A stretch of 64,000 nucleotides of DNA from Undaria pinnatifida (Eukaryota; Sar; Phaeophyceae; Laminariales; Alariaceae). The stretch lies in the NCBI GenBank assembly GCA_012845835.1, contig JABAKD010000010.1, positions 5,271,288 to 5,335,287 on the forward strand, written 5' to 3'. A model generated the notes under the pieces. The model made no database searches and was not told the DNA's origin. It saw nothing but the letters and a program-made list of their open reading frames with translations. The translations under genes were made by a program, and so were the position numbers. Of the stretch, positions 47,036-57,599 are shown one piece after another. Position 1 is the first letter of the stretch. The number at the start of each line of letters is the position of its first letter.

Positions 47036-47363
47036 CTCGGCGGAGGCCCTTCGCCATGGAGCACCCTTTGGACTCCAGCAGCTTTCCCTCGAGGACCATC
47101 CCTTGTTGCTCCGCGGTCTTGCGGAGTAGTGCCTCGTCGGAGTGTCCGGTCGCCCAGTGATAGTCGTTCATGTTGACGACGGGCTTGTTGGGCTGTTTTC
47201 CCGGGGCGAGTACAGCACAGGCATCTTCCCCAGTGCTGCAGTAGACCTGGTAGTCGTAAAGGCTGTACAGGTTCCCGGTCAACGGAAACACGATCAAACG
47301 CTCAGACTTGAGCTTGACTATAATCCCTGCGGGACGTCCTCCAAAAGTGTGACCGTTCTTCAC
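47028..47363 (-). pseudogene. Copia pre-integrase zinc domain, integrase core missing
   Basis: Reads NLYSLYDYQVYC ... DYHWATGHSDEALLRKTAEQ ... ESKGCSMAKG, matching the gag_pre-integrase H..H..C type domain. The DD35E integrase core that should follow is absent: the linker at 47035 begins within a few bases. Confidence 0.75.
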
Positions 47364-47495
47364 GATAGTGGGTAGGGATGGTATTGGAGGTCTGGCACGT
47401 GCGCAACATTCGTCAGCGTTACTCGTACGAGACCGTTTCCGGATCGGAAGACAAAGTTAATATCACCATGTCCTTCGATCGTGCGGGTTGAGCCG

Positions 47496-47849
47496 TCAGC
47501 AATGCACAGTTTCATATTGCACTCTGTAGTTGATCATGCCATCTGCTGAAGGCGCCATGTGAGTAGATGCTCCACTATCGCAAAGCCAGGCCTCATCCCC
47601 TACCTGCGAAGCCGACTCCCCTTCGCCCTTTTTGCCCAAAACATCACTGCAATCGCCTGTCTCTCCGGCCTTGAAAGCTGAAGCCTCGACCGTATCATAA
47701 TCATCATCGTCGTCCGACGCCGCCAGCACCGCTTCTTTCGACGTGGGGCAGACATCAGCGGCGTGCCCCCGTCCGTGGCATCGGCTGCATAGCTTCTCCG
47801 TGCAGTCGACCCTCAAATGGCCCTTCTTGCCGCACCTGTAGCATCTCAC
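47496..47849 (-). pseudogene. Copia zinc knuckles and aspartic protease
   Basis: Two CCHC knuckles (CYRCGKKGHLRVDC and CSRCHGRGHAADVC, both C-x2-C-x4-H-x4-C) precede WLCDSGASTHM, the protease DSG active site. Confidence 0.88.
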
Positions 47850-48036
47850 CTCGGAGGTACCACCTTCGGCGGCTTTGGTGCTGCTGCCATCGCCGCCGGT
47901 AGCCGCGGCCGAGCCACCACCGTCCTCGTTGGTGCCTTTACCGCCGCGTCCTTGCTGTCCCCGACGTCCGCCTTTTCCTTTACCGCGGCCTCCACCTTTC
48001 CCGTGGGCACCGCCGCCCGCCCCTTTTCTGCGGCCA

Positions 48037-49504
48037 CTACCGCCGCCTCCGACATAGCATGGCCGGCATGGCCAACAGTGGACCCCTTCTTCCTGTTTCC
48101 AGAAAGTTGGTGATGCCGCTCTCGTACAGCCATGGCGATGTCATCCGGCCGATACTGTCACGAGATGCAAGGTTCCTTGCCTCCACCTCGTATTCGGCAG
48201 GCAGAGCGTCAATGAAAATTGTACACAGCATGTGATCATCGAGGGTCATTCCTGCTGAACGCATTTCTGCGGCAACATCTTCGATCTTGCCCATCTCCTC
48301 TAGAGGGTTACTCCCTGGCGCTATCTTAAAACTATTAAGGCGGCGGGAGAGGTCGGGTTTGGCCCCCGTCGTTTGAGGGCCGTACCACGCAAGGAGCGCA
48401 TCCCACGCTTCTCTCGGCGAGGTACACCTATGCAAGATACTCTTGTCGCTCTTGCTCTTTAGGGCCGTCGACAGGAAATTCCACGCCAGTGCATGAATGC
48501 GTACACTTTCGCGGTTGTACCCCCGTTCGACAAGTGCCGAATTTTCGGTATCCATGTCCCCCAGGGGAATGTACTGGGGTGGATCCAACACAAAATCAGA
48601 TAGGAAACAACAGCAGATAGAGAGACGATTTTTCATCAGGATGCCTCGCGTAGTGTTGGAGTGACGGGACGCAGAGGAGCTGCTGTTCCTGTCGAGGTTG
48701 GTCCAGCCAGGGGTCAGCCAGATCAGACAAGGGGGGCTGGAAGATGGGGGTCATACCCCGGCGGTGAGTTGGGAATGGGATGTGATATGCCTCTGTCTAG
48801 ACTAGCTCTCAAACACACCGTTGTCCCACAATTTAGTGGGAAAAAGCCCGAATTTACTGCCTGGACCAGAGACGCCAGGTACTACGCGAAAGGAGTAGGT
48901 TCCTACCAGTATCTGCTTTTGCGTAGTACCTAGTGTCTCTGGTCCAGGCAGTAAATTCGGGCTTTTTCCCACTAAATTGTGGGGCAGCGGTGTGTTTGAG
49001 AGCTAGTCTAGACAGAGGCATATCACATCCCATTCCCAACTCACCGCCGGGGTATGACCCCCATCTTCCAGCCTCCCTTGTCTGATCTGGCTGACCCCTG
49101 GCTGGGCCAACCTCAACAGGAACAGCAGCTCCTCTGCGTCCCGTCACTCCAACACTACGCGAGGTATCCTCATGGAAAATCGTATCTCTTGCTGTTGTAT
49201 ATCCTCGCGCTCCGCCTCCAGCAGTAGCAGCACCAGCACCAGCAATTTGTCGTGCCGCAGCCGTGGGTTCAGCCCCTTCTGGGCTACCCCTTACAGCAGT
49301 GGGTTCAGCCACTCGCGGGCTGCCCCTTACAGCAGCGCTGCCCTCAGCGCTGTTGGACTCCGACGGGCCGTTGTTCCTCATGAGTTCGGTCATCGTCTCC
49401 CTCATATCATGCATCGTCGATGCTTGCCTCTCCTCCATCACCAACTGAAGCTCATTCCTCAGCAGCTGTATCTCATCCGAGGAATCTTTCTCCTGTGCAG
49501 ACAT
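48037..49504 (-). pseudogene. Copia gag split by an inverted duplication
   Basis: The N-terminal part starts MSAQEKDSSDEIQLLRNELQ at 49504 and runs to about 48914. A reverse-complement copy of its own end (about 48635-48894) follows, and then the UBN2-type gag domain resumes (SPREAWDALLAWYGP, ARNLASRDSIGRM). The inversion destroys the frame. Confidence 0.82.
48635..49175. repeat. Long inverted repeat (~255-bp arms, ~20-bp spacer)
   Basis: Arms at about 48635-48894 and 48914-49175 are nearly identical reverse complements (for example GGGAAAAAGCCCGAATTTAC against its complement). The whole lies in Copia gag and would form a large cruciform or a double-stranded RNA. Confidence 0.9.
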
Positions 49505-49548
49505 CCTTGGCTCCTGGTACCATAACTTCTACTTTCAAGACACTAGTG

Positions 49549-49787
49549 TGTTCGTAGAGTCCGAGCCCGGATGCCCTGACCGCCTCGCGGTCTGACGAGT
49601 ATTTTTGTCTTCGTTGTATTAGAGGACAGAGAGAGGAGAGAAGGAGCAGAAAGCAGAGTGCTGAAGCTCTCCTCTCATGAGAATAATTGCATAAAAACTC
49701 CTACGAACATATACGCAACCCTCTACGAATATATACGCAACCTTCTACAACTTTTGTAACCGTCGTGCTGTGACGATCCAAACTAAC
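49549..49787 (-). repeat. Copia 5' LTR
   Basis: About 239 bp, clearly the same sequence as the 3' LTR, with an internal duplication around ATATACGCAACC. Its outer terminal bases are altered (no TG at the minus-strand start), which fits erosion or recombination at this end. Confidence 0.85.
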
Positions 49788-49789
49788 TG

Positions 49790-50050
49790 GGAAGTCGATC
49801 AATTGGCTGATCTCACTGTCGTGCACCACACGAAACGAATTTATCTAACTCGGTCACGGGACGAGTTACGACTGAGGAGCCAGTTCCCTCCTTCGTCTGC
49901 TCGTACGTACTCGTGGTTCCAGGTCTCCTCTGCCCAAAGCCGAGTGGGTACTGGCCGCGTGCTCGCTCGTCGGCCCGATACAAAATACTATTCCGTTACT
50001 CGAATTCAATCCGCCGCATAAACGCCGGTTTCCTGCGGAAACATACAGTT
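49790..50050 (-). repeat. Split direct repeat A2
   Basis: About 260 bp, the same sequence and orientation as 57323-57595. Shared: GTCGATCAATTGGC, GACGAGTTACGACTGAGGA, GTCTGCTCGTACGTACTCGT and TACTCGAATTCAATCCGCCG. Confidence 0.88.
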
Positions 50051-50286
50051 TGTTGAAGCTCAACAATTCTCGCATTAGTGTTTTTCCTACTGCGGGCAAG
50101 GCACTCTCGCCGACGTGCTAAAATGCCTGCCAAAGTTGTGGCGACCCGCCGACGTCCCCTGGACCAGTCGTGAGGTCCCCGTTAATTTTTACTCTCTACA
50201 AAACCCCAGGAAGGTTTTAAGAGACAGGCTAACCCGCCGCTTATGCCCCGCTCCTTCCCCTGTGGAGCTAACTAAGATCTCACACA
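50049..50286 (-). repeat. Split direct repeat B1
   Basis: Adjoins A2 and matches 43645-43884. It lies just after the recombinase gene, where B1 is expected. Confidence 0.85.
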
Positions 50287-50379
50287 CCATAGGGCCACCC
50301 TGACCGTAATCGTACCTTCCCATCTACAGCTGACTCGTGTCCCGTACTACCCCGGTTGCGCGAGTGCAGCGGAGACGGA

Positions 50380-51442
50380 TTCGGCCCCTTCCCCTCCCTC
50401 GCGCACGTAGGACATGAATGCACGCGACTTCCATCTACCGGCCCGCTGAATTGATAGCTCGGGCAGCCCTTGCGCGGCCAACTGCGTCGCCCCCCCAATT
50501 CTTCCGGAGTGCAACGCTTACTGTGCCGGGTCTCTACCGCTACTCGCAATAATGAGTCTCAGCGCTGCTACTGCTTCCATCCGCGTAAAGGTTTTCCAAC
50601 CCTGCGGCGTAAGCCGAACCATCAACGGGGACCCCCCCTCCAGAAGGAGGTGCACGTCGAGTAGGTTCATCAGCAGCTCGAAAGCTCCCGCTGAACCCCC
50701 CCCCACGGCTCGCCCGCGTTACTCGCTCGCGTCCGCGTGATCGCACACCCCTCCCTCTTTTGGTCAGTTTTCGACGCTACGAACCACACCTTTACAGAAT
50801 CCGCGATCGACCTGTTCTCGACCGCGACCTGGGCTCCCCCTTGCAAAACGTGAGACAGTTCCACGTCAGGCAAAACTCGGGGTGGACTTCTCCGTTCGCA
50901 TACGCCCACAACTCAGAGGCACGGCATAACAAAAAATTCGAGAGCGCGAGACCCAACCACAGAACCTTTCCCCCTTCTACCGTGCTTGTGACTACTTGCC
51001 TCCCTTGTGCCCAAAGGGCCTAGGTCAACGGTAACCTGGCCTGCGCGCGTTTTTGCGTCGACCCGCGCGCCCAGTCTATCCCTTTTCTCATGGCTGCGAT
51101 CATGGAGTGCGACGTGGGAAGCTCGCACCCTCCGTACATCCTGTGGAAAAACTTGATCGCAAGGTACCCCCTTACGGTCGACAGCTGGTTGTTGTGAACA
51201 TAACATTGTCAAGCCATGAATTCCAACAATTCCGACAACACCTGGTTGGGGGCGGAGCGGTTATATTGAAACCAGGACGCCTTACCCTGTGCCTTTCTTT
51301 CTGCCAACCGGACGTTCCATTTTTCCAGGTAGTTTTTCTGCGTGCTCTGCCCCACGGACCCGAGCGCGAGCGTCTCCACCAGGCGCGCTACCTCCTTCTT
51401 ACCCTCCGACTTGTATTGCCCCGTTCCTGTTCCAACCGTCAA
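50380..51442 (-). pseudogene. Tyrosine recombinase of the YR retrotransposon
   Basis: The N-terminal SAM-like part includes LALGSVGQSTQKNYLEKWNV. After one in-frame TGA (near 51209) it continues LSTVRGYLAIKFFHRMYGG and MRKGIDWARGSTQKRA. After further frame breaks the catalytic end reads HSGRIGGATQLAAQGLPEL ... GRWKSRAFMSYVREG, which has the H-x-x-R box and the Tyr nucleophile. YR retrotransposons integrate through such an enzyme instead of a DDE integrase. Confidence 0.78.
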
Positions 51443-51682
51443 AGGGCGGGGTGGCGGGCAAGTGAGACGAGGGGGGGGGGAAGCAACGAAACAGGGGGAA
51501 AACGGGGTGGCAGGGCGACCCGACGGTACGCCGCGAATGTCAAACTGAGTCCTGTCCGGTCAGCATGAGTTTCCACACCAGGGCGTCGTGCCGCATAACT
51601 ATATTCTTGGTCCGCAGGACAATCTCGCAGATCTTACGCCCCAGCTTCCCGATATACTGCTCGACCCACTCAGTACTGTTTG

Positions 51683-52486
51683 TCAGCTCCCTGACCTTTT
51701 CCGCCAGTTCTGCCCGAACTCACCGCGATAGTCCGTTTGCCAAGTTGTTTTCACGCCGGGGATATGCTTGGCGACGTGGCTCCAGCCGCCTTTGATTTCG
51801 AGGCGGCCGAGCATTCTTATGAGCAAACACGCCCTTTTGTCCTTTGCTCCGCCGCACTTATTTACCCAGGAGACGGCCGCCACGTTATCGCCGCGCAGCG
51901 CAATTGGGTCTCCCACCGACTCGGGACTGTCCCCTACCAGTTCGAGCATCACCCAGGCAGTCACTACCATCCCCAGTAACTCTAGCAAGTTAATCGTGAC
52001 GGTGCAGGTTTCGCGTTGCTCGGCCTTTTATTTTAATTCAGTCGTCAGTGCGGGTGGTAGATCGTATCTCCAGAAAAACCTCCTCTCGACGCAATGCACG
52101 CCGACCGCGTCGAAGCTGGCGTCGGATAGGCAGTTCTTTTTAGCTGGGCGCTGCAGCGCGGTGTAACAGGGCGCGCTAACTGCCTCTCCCGCTTGTAGGA
52201 GTTTGCGGTTTATCGCCCACTTCCAAAATAGAAAGTCGGCGTGGAATTGTCCACCTAGACTCACAACATTCTGGTTTTTGGGATCTCGCTCGTTGTGTAG
52301 CCCGGTAAGACTTAACAGTCTCCAAACGAAATATTGGCCGGCGCGGACTACATATGTCAGGTTCCAGAGTTTTCCCGCCATACTAAGAACGTTCCTCGCC
52401 TTGGCGTGTCGTCTGCTCGTGGGCCAGTGATCAGCCAACATGATTTTAATCGCAACGATTGTTTTACGCGTCAGAGAGATTCTCAT
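51683..52486 (-). pseudogene. RNase H region of the YR retrotransposon
   Basis: CLSDASFDAVGVHCVERRFF and RGDNVAAVSWVNKCGGA give the conserved Asp positions of the RNase H that follows RT in DIRS/Ngaro elements. The two parts are in different frames. Confidence 0.7.
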
Positions 52487-52545
52487 CGTATGCGAGTTGA
52501 TGTATAACCCAGGGCATCAATTGTGGTGTTCCAGTCTGTGCTCTT

Positions 52546-53330
52546 CTAGGTGGTTGGATCGGCGTACACCCCGCCTCTCCTGGTCCGAACAAAGCGTACG
52601 TGGTTGGAGGCAAGCGAGGCCGAAGCGGTTAGCGCGGTCGTGTCGTCGTCGGAGGGCTGTACCCTGGCTAGTAGGTAATCATCTACGTACACAGTAGCGA
52701 AGAAGGAATCTGCTACCCTGCCCCCAGGATGTGAGGTGATTTTTGCGTTCGCCGGTACTGTCGTTGGATTTCCTTCCTCCCAACGGTCGACCACCTTAAC
52801 ATGCGCCATGATGTCCGCTCCTTCGCCCACAATCTGAGCCGATGCTAATGTGGTGTTACAGTGGACGCGTTCCGCGGCGGTCGACATCGTGCCCCAGAAA
52901 CCTGGAGACCCTGACCACCCGAACGTCAGACGAAAATCAATGACGATCAACTCCCCTACCGTGTAGCAGAAGTTGTAGACCTCGTCTGGGGCGGTTCCCA
53001 CGTTCCGGAAGGCGTCGGACACATCGGCCTTGCTCATTAATACTCAGTATGCGCTTAGTAGGGAATTTTATTCTCAGGCTGACTAACTCCGTGACGAATT
53101 TTGGCAGTGCTTCTGCGCACAAACACTGAGGAACGCTTTCCGGGTCAGTGTCTGCGTTCAGACCGCCTTTCATGGCTTCGTTCTGCACATCGAAGGAGAT
53201 TCATTAATTATCCGAACCTTGTGCGTGACCACTGCCCCCAGCGGAGACACGCGTAAGTTTGGAATCTCGTGCGCAGCTGATTTCCTTTTTGCTATGCATT
53301 TCTGCCGTCTTACGTCTTCGTTTAGCTTTT
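52546..53330 (-). pseudogene. Reverse transcriptase of the YR retrotransposon
   Basis: The fingers region reads RVSPLGAVVTHKVRIIN. The first catalytic motif is KADVSDAFRNVG and the second SFFATVYVDDYLLAR (YVDD box), with LTFGWSGSPGFWG between. Frameshifts occur near 53040 and 53190. Confidence 0.8.
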
Positions 53331-54194
53331 TCCCAATCGCAGGTAAGTGTTCAGCCGCGCTGCGGTTGCCTTACTGCAGGGCGCGGTCCAAACTCGACCG
53401 GCGGGGCGCTGCCTTCACTGGAACCCCCTTGGTTACGATCGTGACCAGCTCGTCAATGGCACCGAAACCCTTTACGTCACCGAAATATCGCTGAATGTGA
53501 GCGGCGTCTACTGGCGGGGATACCAGCGATCCGCCCAACGCTCTGGCTACGCCCCGCTGTATTGTCTCATCAAATTCGTGCCGATGTCGGCTACCTTGTA
53601 CAACACTGCTTGTTTTCCGCGCGGGTTGACGTTTTTCTTACGGAGATTTTCTCTTTCTGTGCGCCAGTTGTCTATATGCGTTAGTTCGACGGTCGACATG
53701 GCGACTCCCCATCAGGAAGCCGCGGGCGTGCTGACCCGCTACCCGTCCGCGATACGGCCAGCGCGAACGTGTAATGAGCTACGCGTGGCCGGCGCGCCTC
53801 ACCTCGCCGCGGCTCCAACGGCCACTGTTCCGATCTTGCTACATGCGTAAGTTCGAGGACGGGCAGCGTTGGTTGGCATCCCCGCCTTGATGGGGGTACA
53901 AGGCAGTCTGTTTCGTGCGTCATGCAACGACGGTTCAAGCCACCCGTGCATTATCGGTCCAAGGGTGGACGGCCCCACTACAACGGGGTCCGAAATTGCA
54001 TCTGGGTCTGAGAATTCGCGTCGTGTCTGTATAAGCGTCTCTTAACCGATACCAATAAATGCGCGCGAACACCGTATACGGAGCCCCTCGCTCGCGAACA
54101 ACTGCGTCTAGCTTTGGACACCCACAAAGCGCCTATGTGGTCGTCCCGGGGCGGTACCCACGTAGCGACGATCGCGGGGGGTACAGGGTTTAAA
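53331..54194 (-). other. YR element interior without recognised domain
   Basis: Between RT and the tandem-repeat block. GC-rich with short open frames. It is probably the N-terminal part of the polyprotein and a spacer, but no motif supports a name. Confidence 0.4.
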
Positions 54195-54224
54195 CACTCA
54201 CGCCACTAGGTGTGATACGTCGAC

Positions 54225-55310
54225 ACGAGCGACCCGGATGTCGGTACAGACGACACACCGGGGTACAGACCCCCCGCACTCACATAGCGGCTGGCAGGGC
54301 GCCCCGCAGGGTCGGTACAGACGACCCCTGCGTGAGGGGTACAGGCCCCTCGCGCGTAAGCAGCAAAACATTGTCAACCTGGGTGAGCGTCCCGCGCGTC
54401 GATACAGACGACGCCGCGAGAGGGGGTGCAGGCCCCACGCACTTGAACAGCGGCTGGAAGTGCGTCCCGCGGGGTCGGTACAGACGACGCCCGGGGGAGG
54501 GGATACAGGCCCCACGCGCGCGAGCAGCGACGAAATAAGCACCAGAATGAGCGTACCGTGGGTCGGTACAAACGACCACCGCGGGAGGGGGTGCAGGCCC
54601 CACGCGCTCGCACGTCTACAGGTGCTAAACTGACCGAAGCGTCCCGCGAGGCCGGTACAGATGACACTCGTCGAAGGGGGTACAGGCCCCACGCACTCGA
54701 ACAGCGTCCAGCAAGGCGTCCCGAGAAGTCGGTGCAGACGACATACGCGGGAGGGGGTACAGGCCCCACGCGCACAAGCCGCTACTCATCATGCACCTGG
54801 ATGAGCGTCCCGCGGATCGGTCCAGCCGATGACGCCGGGAGGGGGTACAGGCCCCACGCGCTCGCGCGCCGACAGATTTCAAGCTGAAAACAAGCGTCTC
54901 ACGAGGTCGATACAAACGACAGTCGCGGAAGGGGGTAAAGGCCCCTTGCACTCGAACAGCGGCTGAGTTGCGTCCCGCGGGGTCGTTACGACGGCGCCCG
55001 CGAGAGGGGGTACAGGCCCCACACGCCCCAACGACAAAAGGTGGTACAACGGGATGGGTGTCCGGAGGGCCGACACAGCCGACGCTCACGGGAGGGGGTA
55101 CAGGCCCCTCGTATTCGGAACATCTGGTATGGTGAAACTCAAAACAGTGGAAAATAAAAAAACCGACACCAAAAAATAAAACAAAACAAAACGAAACAAA
55201 ACACAGGAACAAAACCTGAACTAGGCTTGTGACGATACTCCTTCCGCCCACTGTGATGCGCAAAAAAATCCATACACACGCGCGCAATAGGGGGTACAGG
55301 CCCCGCGCCC
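54225..55310. repeat. Minisatellite of about 12 units, ~75-90 bp each, inside the YR element
   Basis: Each unit contains GGGGGTACAGGCCCC (or one or two changes) and most contain a GTCGGTACAGACGAC-like palindrome. Units start near 54261, 54335, 54420, 54497, 54583, 54676, 54752, 54838, 54930, 55003, 55092 and 55289. The long open frames across it on both strands are by-products of the repeat. Confidence 0.85.
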
Positions 55311-55423
55311 TCAGAAACAGCTGCTGTTGTGCAAAACTGAAGAACACGCTCGTCGATACGCGTTTGGCACACTGTGATGCACCGAAAACCTGTACGCGCA
55401 GCGAATATTGGGTGACGATACAC

Positions 55424-57320
55424 TCACCATGAAACAGGGCCGGCGGAACCAATCCGGGATTGGGCGCGCGGTGAAGTCCCACCGACCGCATCGCGTCCGC
55501 AAAAGTTGCGCTTGCTCCGCTGAACGCCCCCCCCTCCATTGCCGGCTCTGCCGGACGGCAGGGCCCGTATTGTTAATTGTTCTACTGCCCCCCCCCCCCC
55601 CCCTGCCCGCGCCGACGCCCGGAAAGGGTATGCCGCACCCACCTCCAGCATGATTCCTGCTGAAGCGAACGACATTCGCCGACCGGCTCCCTCCTCCGTC
55701 AGCTCCGGTGGTCCCGCTGCCGGGGGCCTGTTGTTGCGGCTGCGGTGAGGGGAGGGGTGGGGGGAGGTTCTTGTTTCCCGCCACGACCGAGGTCTTGGCG
55801 CGCAACGCCGGGGACACCTGGTTGTGGGCGAACTGACAACCAAGACGCGGACAGTTCCCGCCGCTCCAAGTGTAGCCGCAGGCGGAGGAGCGAGGGTTAC
55901 CCCAGGCCGCGAGCCGTGATCTGGAGGGGGTTCCCCCGCCCCCGGGGCCTGGCCCGCTCTTTGCGCCCGCCCCCTGCTTTATGCTCGACCCGGGAACGGC
56001 TTTGCGCTTCCCCGAGCCAGCGCCGGTCGTTTTGGGAGACGCGCTAACCCACAGAGTGGAGTGTACAGCGAGCGAGTTCGTGCCGCCTTCGTCCAGCATG
56101 CGCAGCTGCACGAGATCGGGTGGCTTGAACTCGGGTCCGCTGCCCGGCGGGGGGGGTATGAGTTGGTGCCTCCACCATATGTCCGCGGATTCGACCGCGA
56201 ATGTGTACATGGCCTCGTCGAGCCCCCCGTTGATGGCGACGATGAGCGCGTCGCGGACTTGCTCGAGAAAGGACTCGAGACTGATTCGATGTTATTGCAG
56301 GTACCCCCGCAGTCTTCCCTCTACGGCCATCTGACCTTCGCGCAGTTCGCGGATCCTATGCCTGCATATAACCGGGGTATCTTCTATGCCGTAGTCCATT
56401 ACGGCCAACAACGCACGGATGAACATGCTGAAGTGTAGCCGCGGGCACGGGCTTCGCTGGCACCCCGGGTGGGGCGGGAAAATGATAGTCTTGTACCGTG
56501 AGCCCCGAGAGAGACTGAAGCTGCCGCGTCACGTCATCCGTGATGCGGGCAACCTTCTTTAGCCGTATGCCCACGAGGGCGGCGGACATGTCCTCGGGCA
56601 CGTGGAAGTATCCACGCGCCATGTAGAACCTTTGCCCTTCACGCGTCCGTCAAAGGTCCGCCGTCGCTTTCGCGTTGGCTTTTCGGGCTGCACTGACGGG
56701 CGCTTGGGCTGGTGGGGCGCTTGGGCTGGTGGGGGAAGTTGCACTTCAGCTGCCCCGCCCCCCCCAAGCGGCAGGAGACCCGCGTGGAATCCCCCCCCGC
56801 CTAGCTGGTATCCGGTTGCGAGGGGGGGGGGGGGGGAACTGTGGTTGCTGTTGCTGCCGCGGTTGCCGCGGCTGCTGCTGCTGCTGCGGTTGCTGCTGAT
56901 GCTGTAGCTGCAGTTGTTGCTGCTGTTGCTGCTGCTGCCGCTGCTGCTGCTGCTGCTGCTGCTGCGGCTGTTGTTGCTGCTACTGTTGCTGCTGCCCCTG
57001 CTGTTGCTGCGGTTGCTGTTGTTGTTGTTGCTGCTGCTGTCGTTGTTGTTGCGCCTGGATTTCCTCTATGTTGGAGAGGCGTGCCCCGAGGGCGTTCTGG
57101 CTGGCGGCGATTAGCTGGAGCTGCTGCATGACGGCGTCGAAGCCGGGGGGGAGTGCTACCTGAGCCGCCCCGCCGCCTAGGGTGTTTCCTGACGAAGACC
57201 CTGGGCCGTCCCCCCCTTCTGCTTCGCTGATTAGGGGGGGGGGGCGCCGCCCCGCCCGAGGCTAGCGCGCCGCCGCTGACGTGGGATGTGCCCCTCGGCT
57301 AGACCGGAGTTGTTGTTCAT
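55424..57320 (-). pseudogene. Gag-like protein with CCCH zinc finger, YR retrotransposon
   Basis: An ATG at 57320 directly follows repeat A1 and opens MNNNSGLAEG. A run of 11 C (57238-57248 region) then breaks the frame. Beyond it come DAVMQQLQLIAASQNALGAR, a polyglutamine tract (CAG/CAA, 56850-57050) with an internal TAG, and a final part (56210-55424) with CGYTWSGGNCPRLGCQFAH, a C-x8-C-x4-C-x3-H finger. The position and the finger fit a Gag protein. The homopolymer breaks may be decay or sequencing error. Confidence 0.62.
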
Positions 57321-57322
57321 GG

Positions 57323-57595
57323 TAGTCGATCAATTGGCCGATCTCACTGTCTTCGACCACACGAAACGAATTTTTCTAATTCGGTCACTGGACGAGTTAC
57401 GACTGAGGATCCAGCTCTCTTCTTCGTCTGCTCGTACGTACTCGTGCTCCGATGTCTCCTCTGCCCGAAGCCGAGTGGGTCCTGGCCGCGTGCGGCGTGC
57501 TCGCTCGTCGGGCCAATACAAAATACTTTTCCGTTACTCGAATTCAATCCGCCGCACAAACGCCGGTTTCCTGCGGAAACTGACAGTTTTGTCCC
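57323..57595 (-). repeat. Split direct repeat A1 (5' terminus)
   Basis: About 272 bp, matching 49790-50050. It marks the right boundary of the YR element in the window. Confidence 0.88.
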
Positions 57596-57599
57596 CATG

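Larger units (their letters stand above)
43990..49787 (-). mobile_element. Ty1/Copia retrotransposon, damaged, nested in the YR element
   Basis: LTRs at 43990-44205 and 49549-49787 enclose gag, two CCHC knuckles, aspartic protease (DSGAST), an integrase zinc-domain remnant, RT (VHVDDM) and RNase H pieces in Copia order on the minus strand. Damage: a fold-back duplication in gag, loss of the integrase core, a 210-bp duplication before RNase H, and stops. A primer-binding-like TGGTACCAGGAGCC lies just inside the 5' LTR (near 49510-49523), similar to the initiator-tRNA-Met sites used by Copia elements. No clear target-site duplication. Confidence 0.88.
43645..57595 (-). mobile_element. Tyrosine-recombinase (Ngaro/PAT-like) retrotransposon, decayed, with nested Copia
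   Basis: On the minus strand the order is A1 (57595-57323), gag-like frames with CCCH finger, a tandem-repeat block, RT, RNase H, tyrosine recombinase, B1 (50286-50049), A2 (50050-49790), a Copia insert, then B2 (43884-43645). A1/A2 and B1/B2 are two pairs of direct repeats, the split-direct-repeat layout known for Ngaro/PAT-type YR retrotransposons. Without the 5.8-kb Copia insert the element is about 8.2 kb. All coding parts contain stops or frameshifts, so it is inactive. About 105 bp between the Copia left end and B2 belong to neither repeat. Confidence 0.75.

Noticed and set aside
47817-48113. Plus-strand frame with hydrophobic Ala-rich sequence
   Set aside because: Antisense to the Copia gag region, where the minus strand encodes UBN2 and CCHC motifs.
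54625-55539. 304-codon minus-strand open frame with GACTPSRG-like repeats
   Set aside because: Most of it is translation of the minisatellite, and similar open frames occur on the opposite strand; no evidence for a repeat protein.
56841-57131. Plus-strand Ala/Leu-rich open frames
   Set aside because: They are the complement of the CAG/CAA polyglutamine tract of the minus-strand Gag-like frame.
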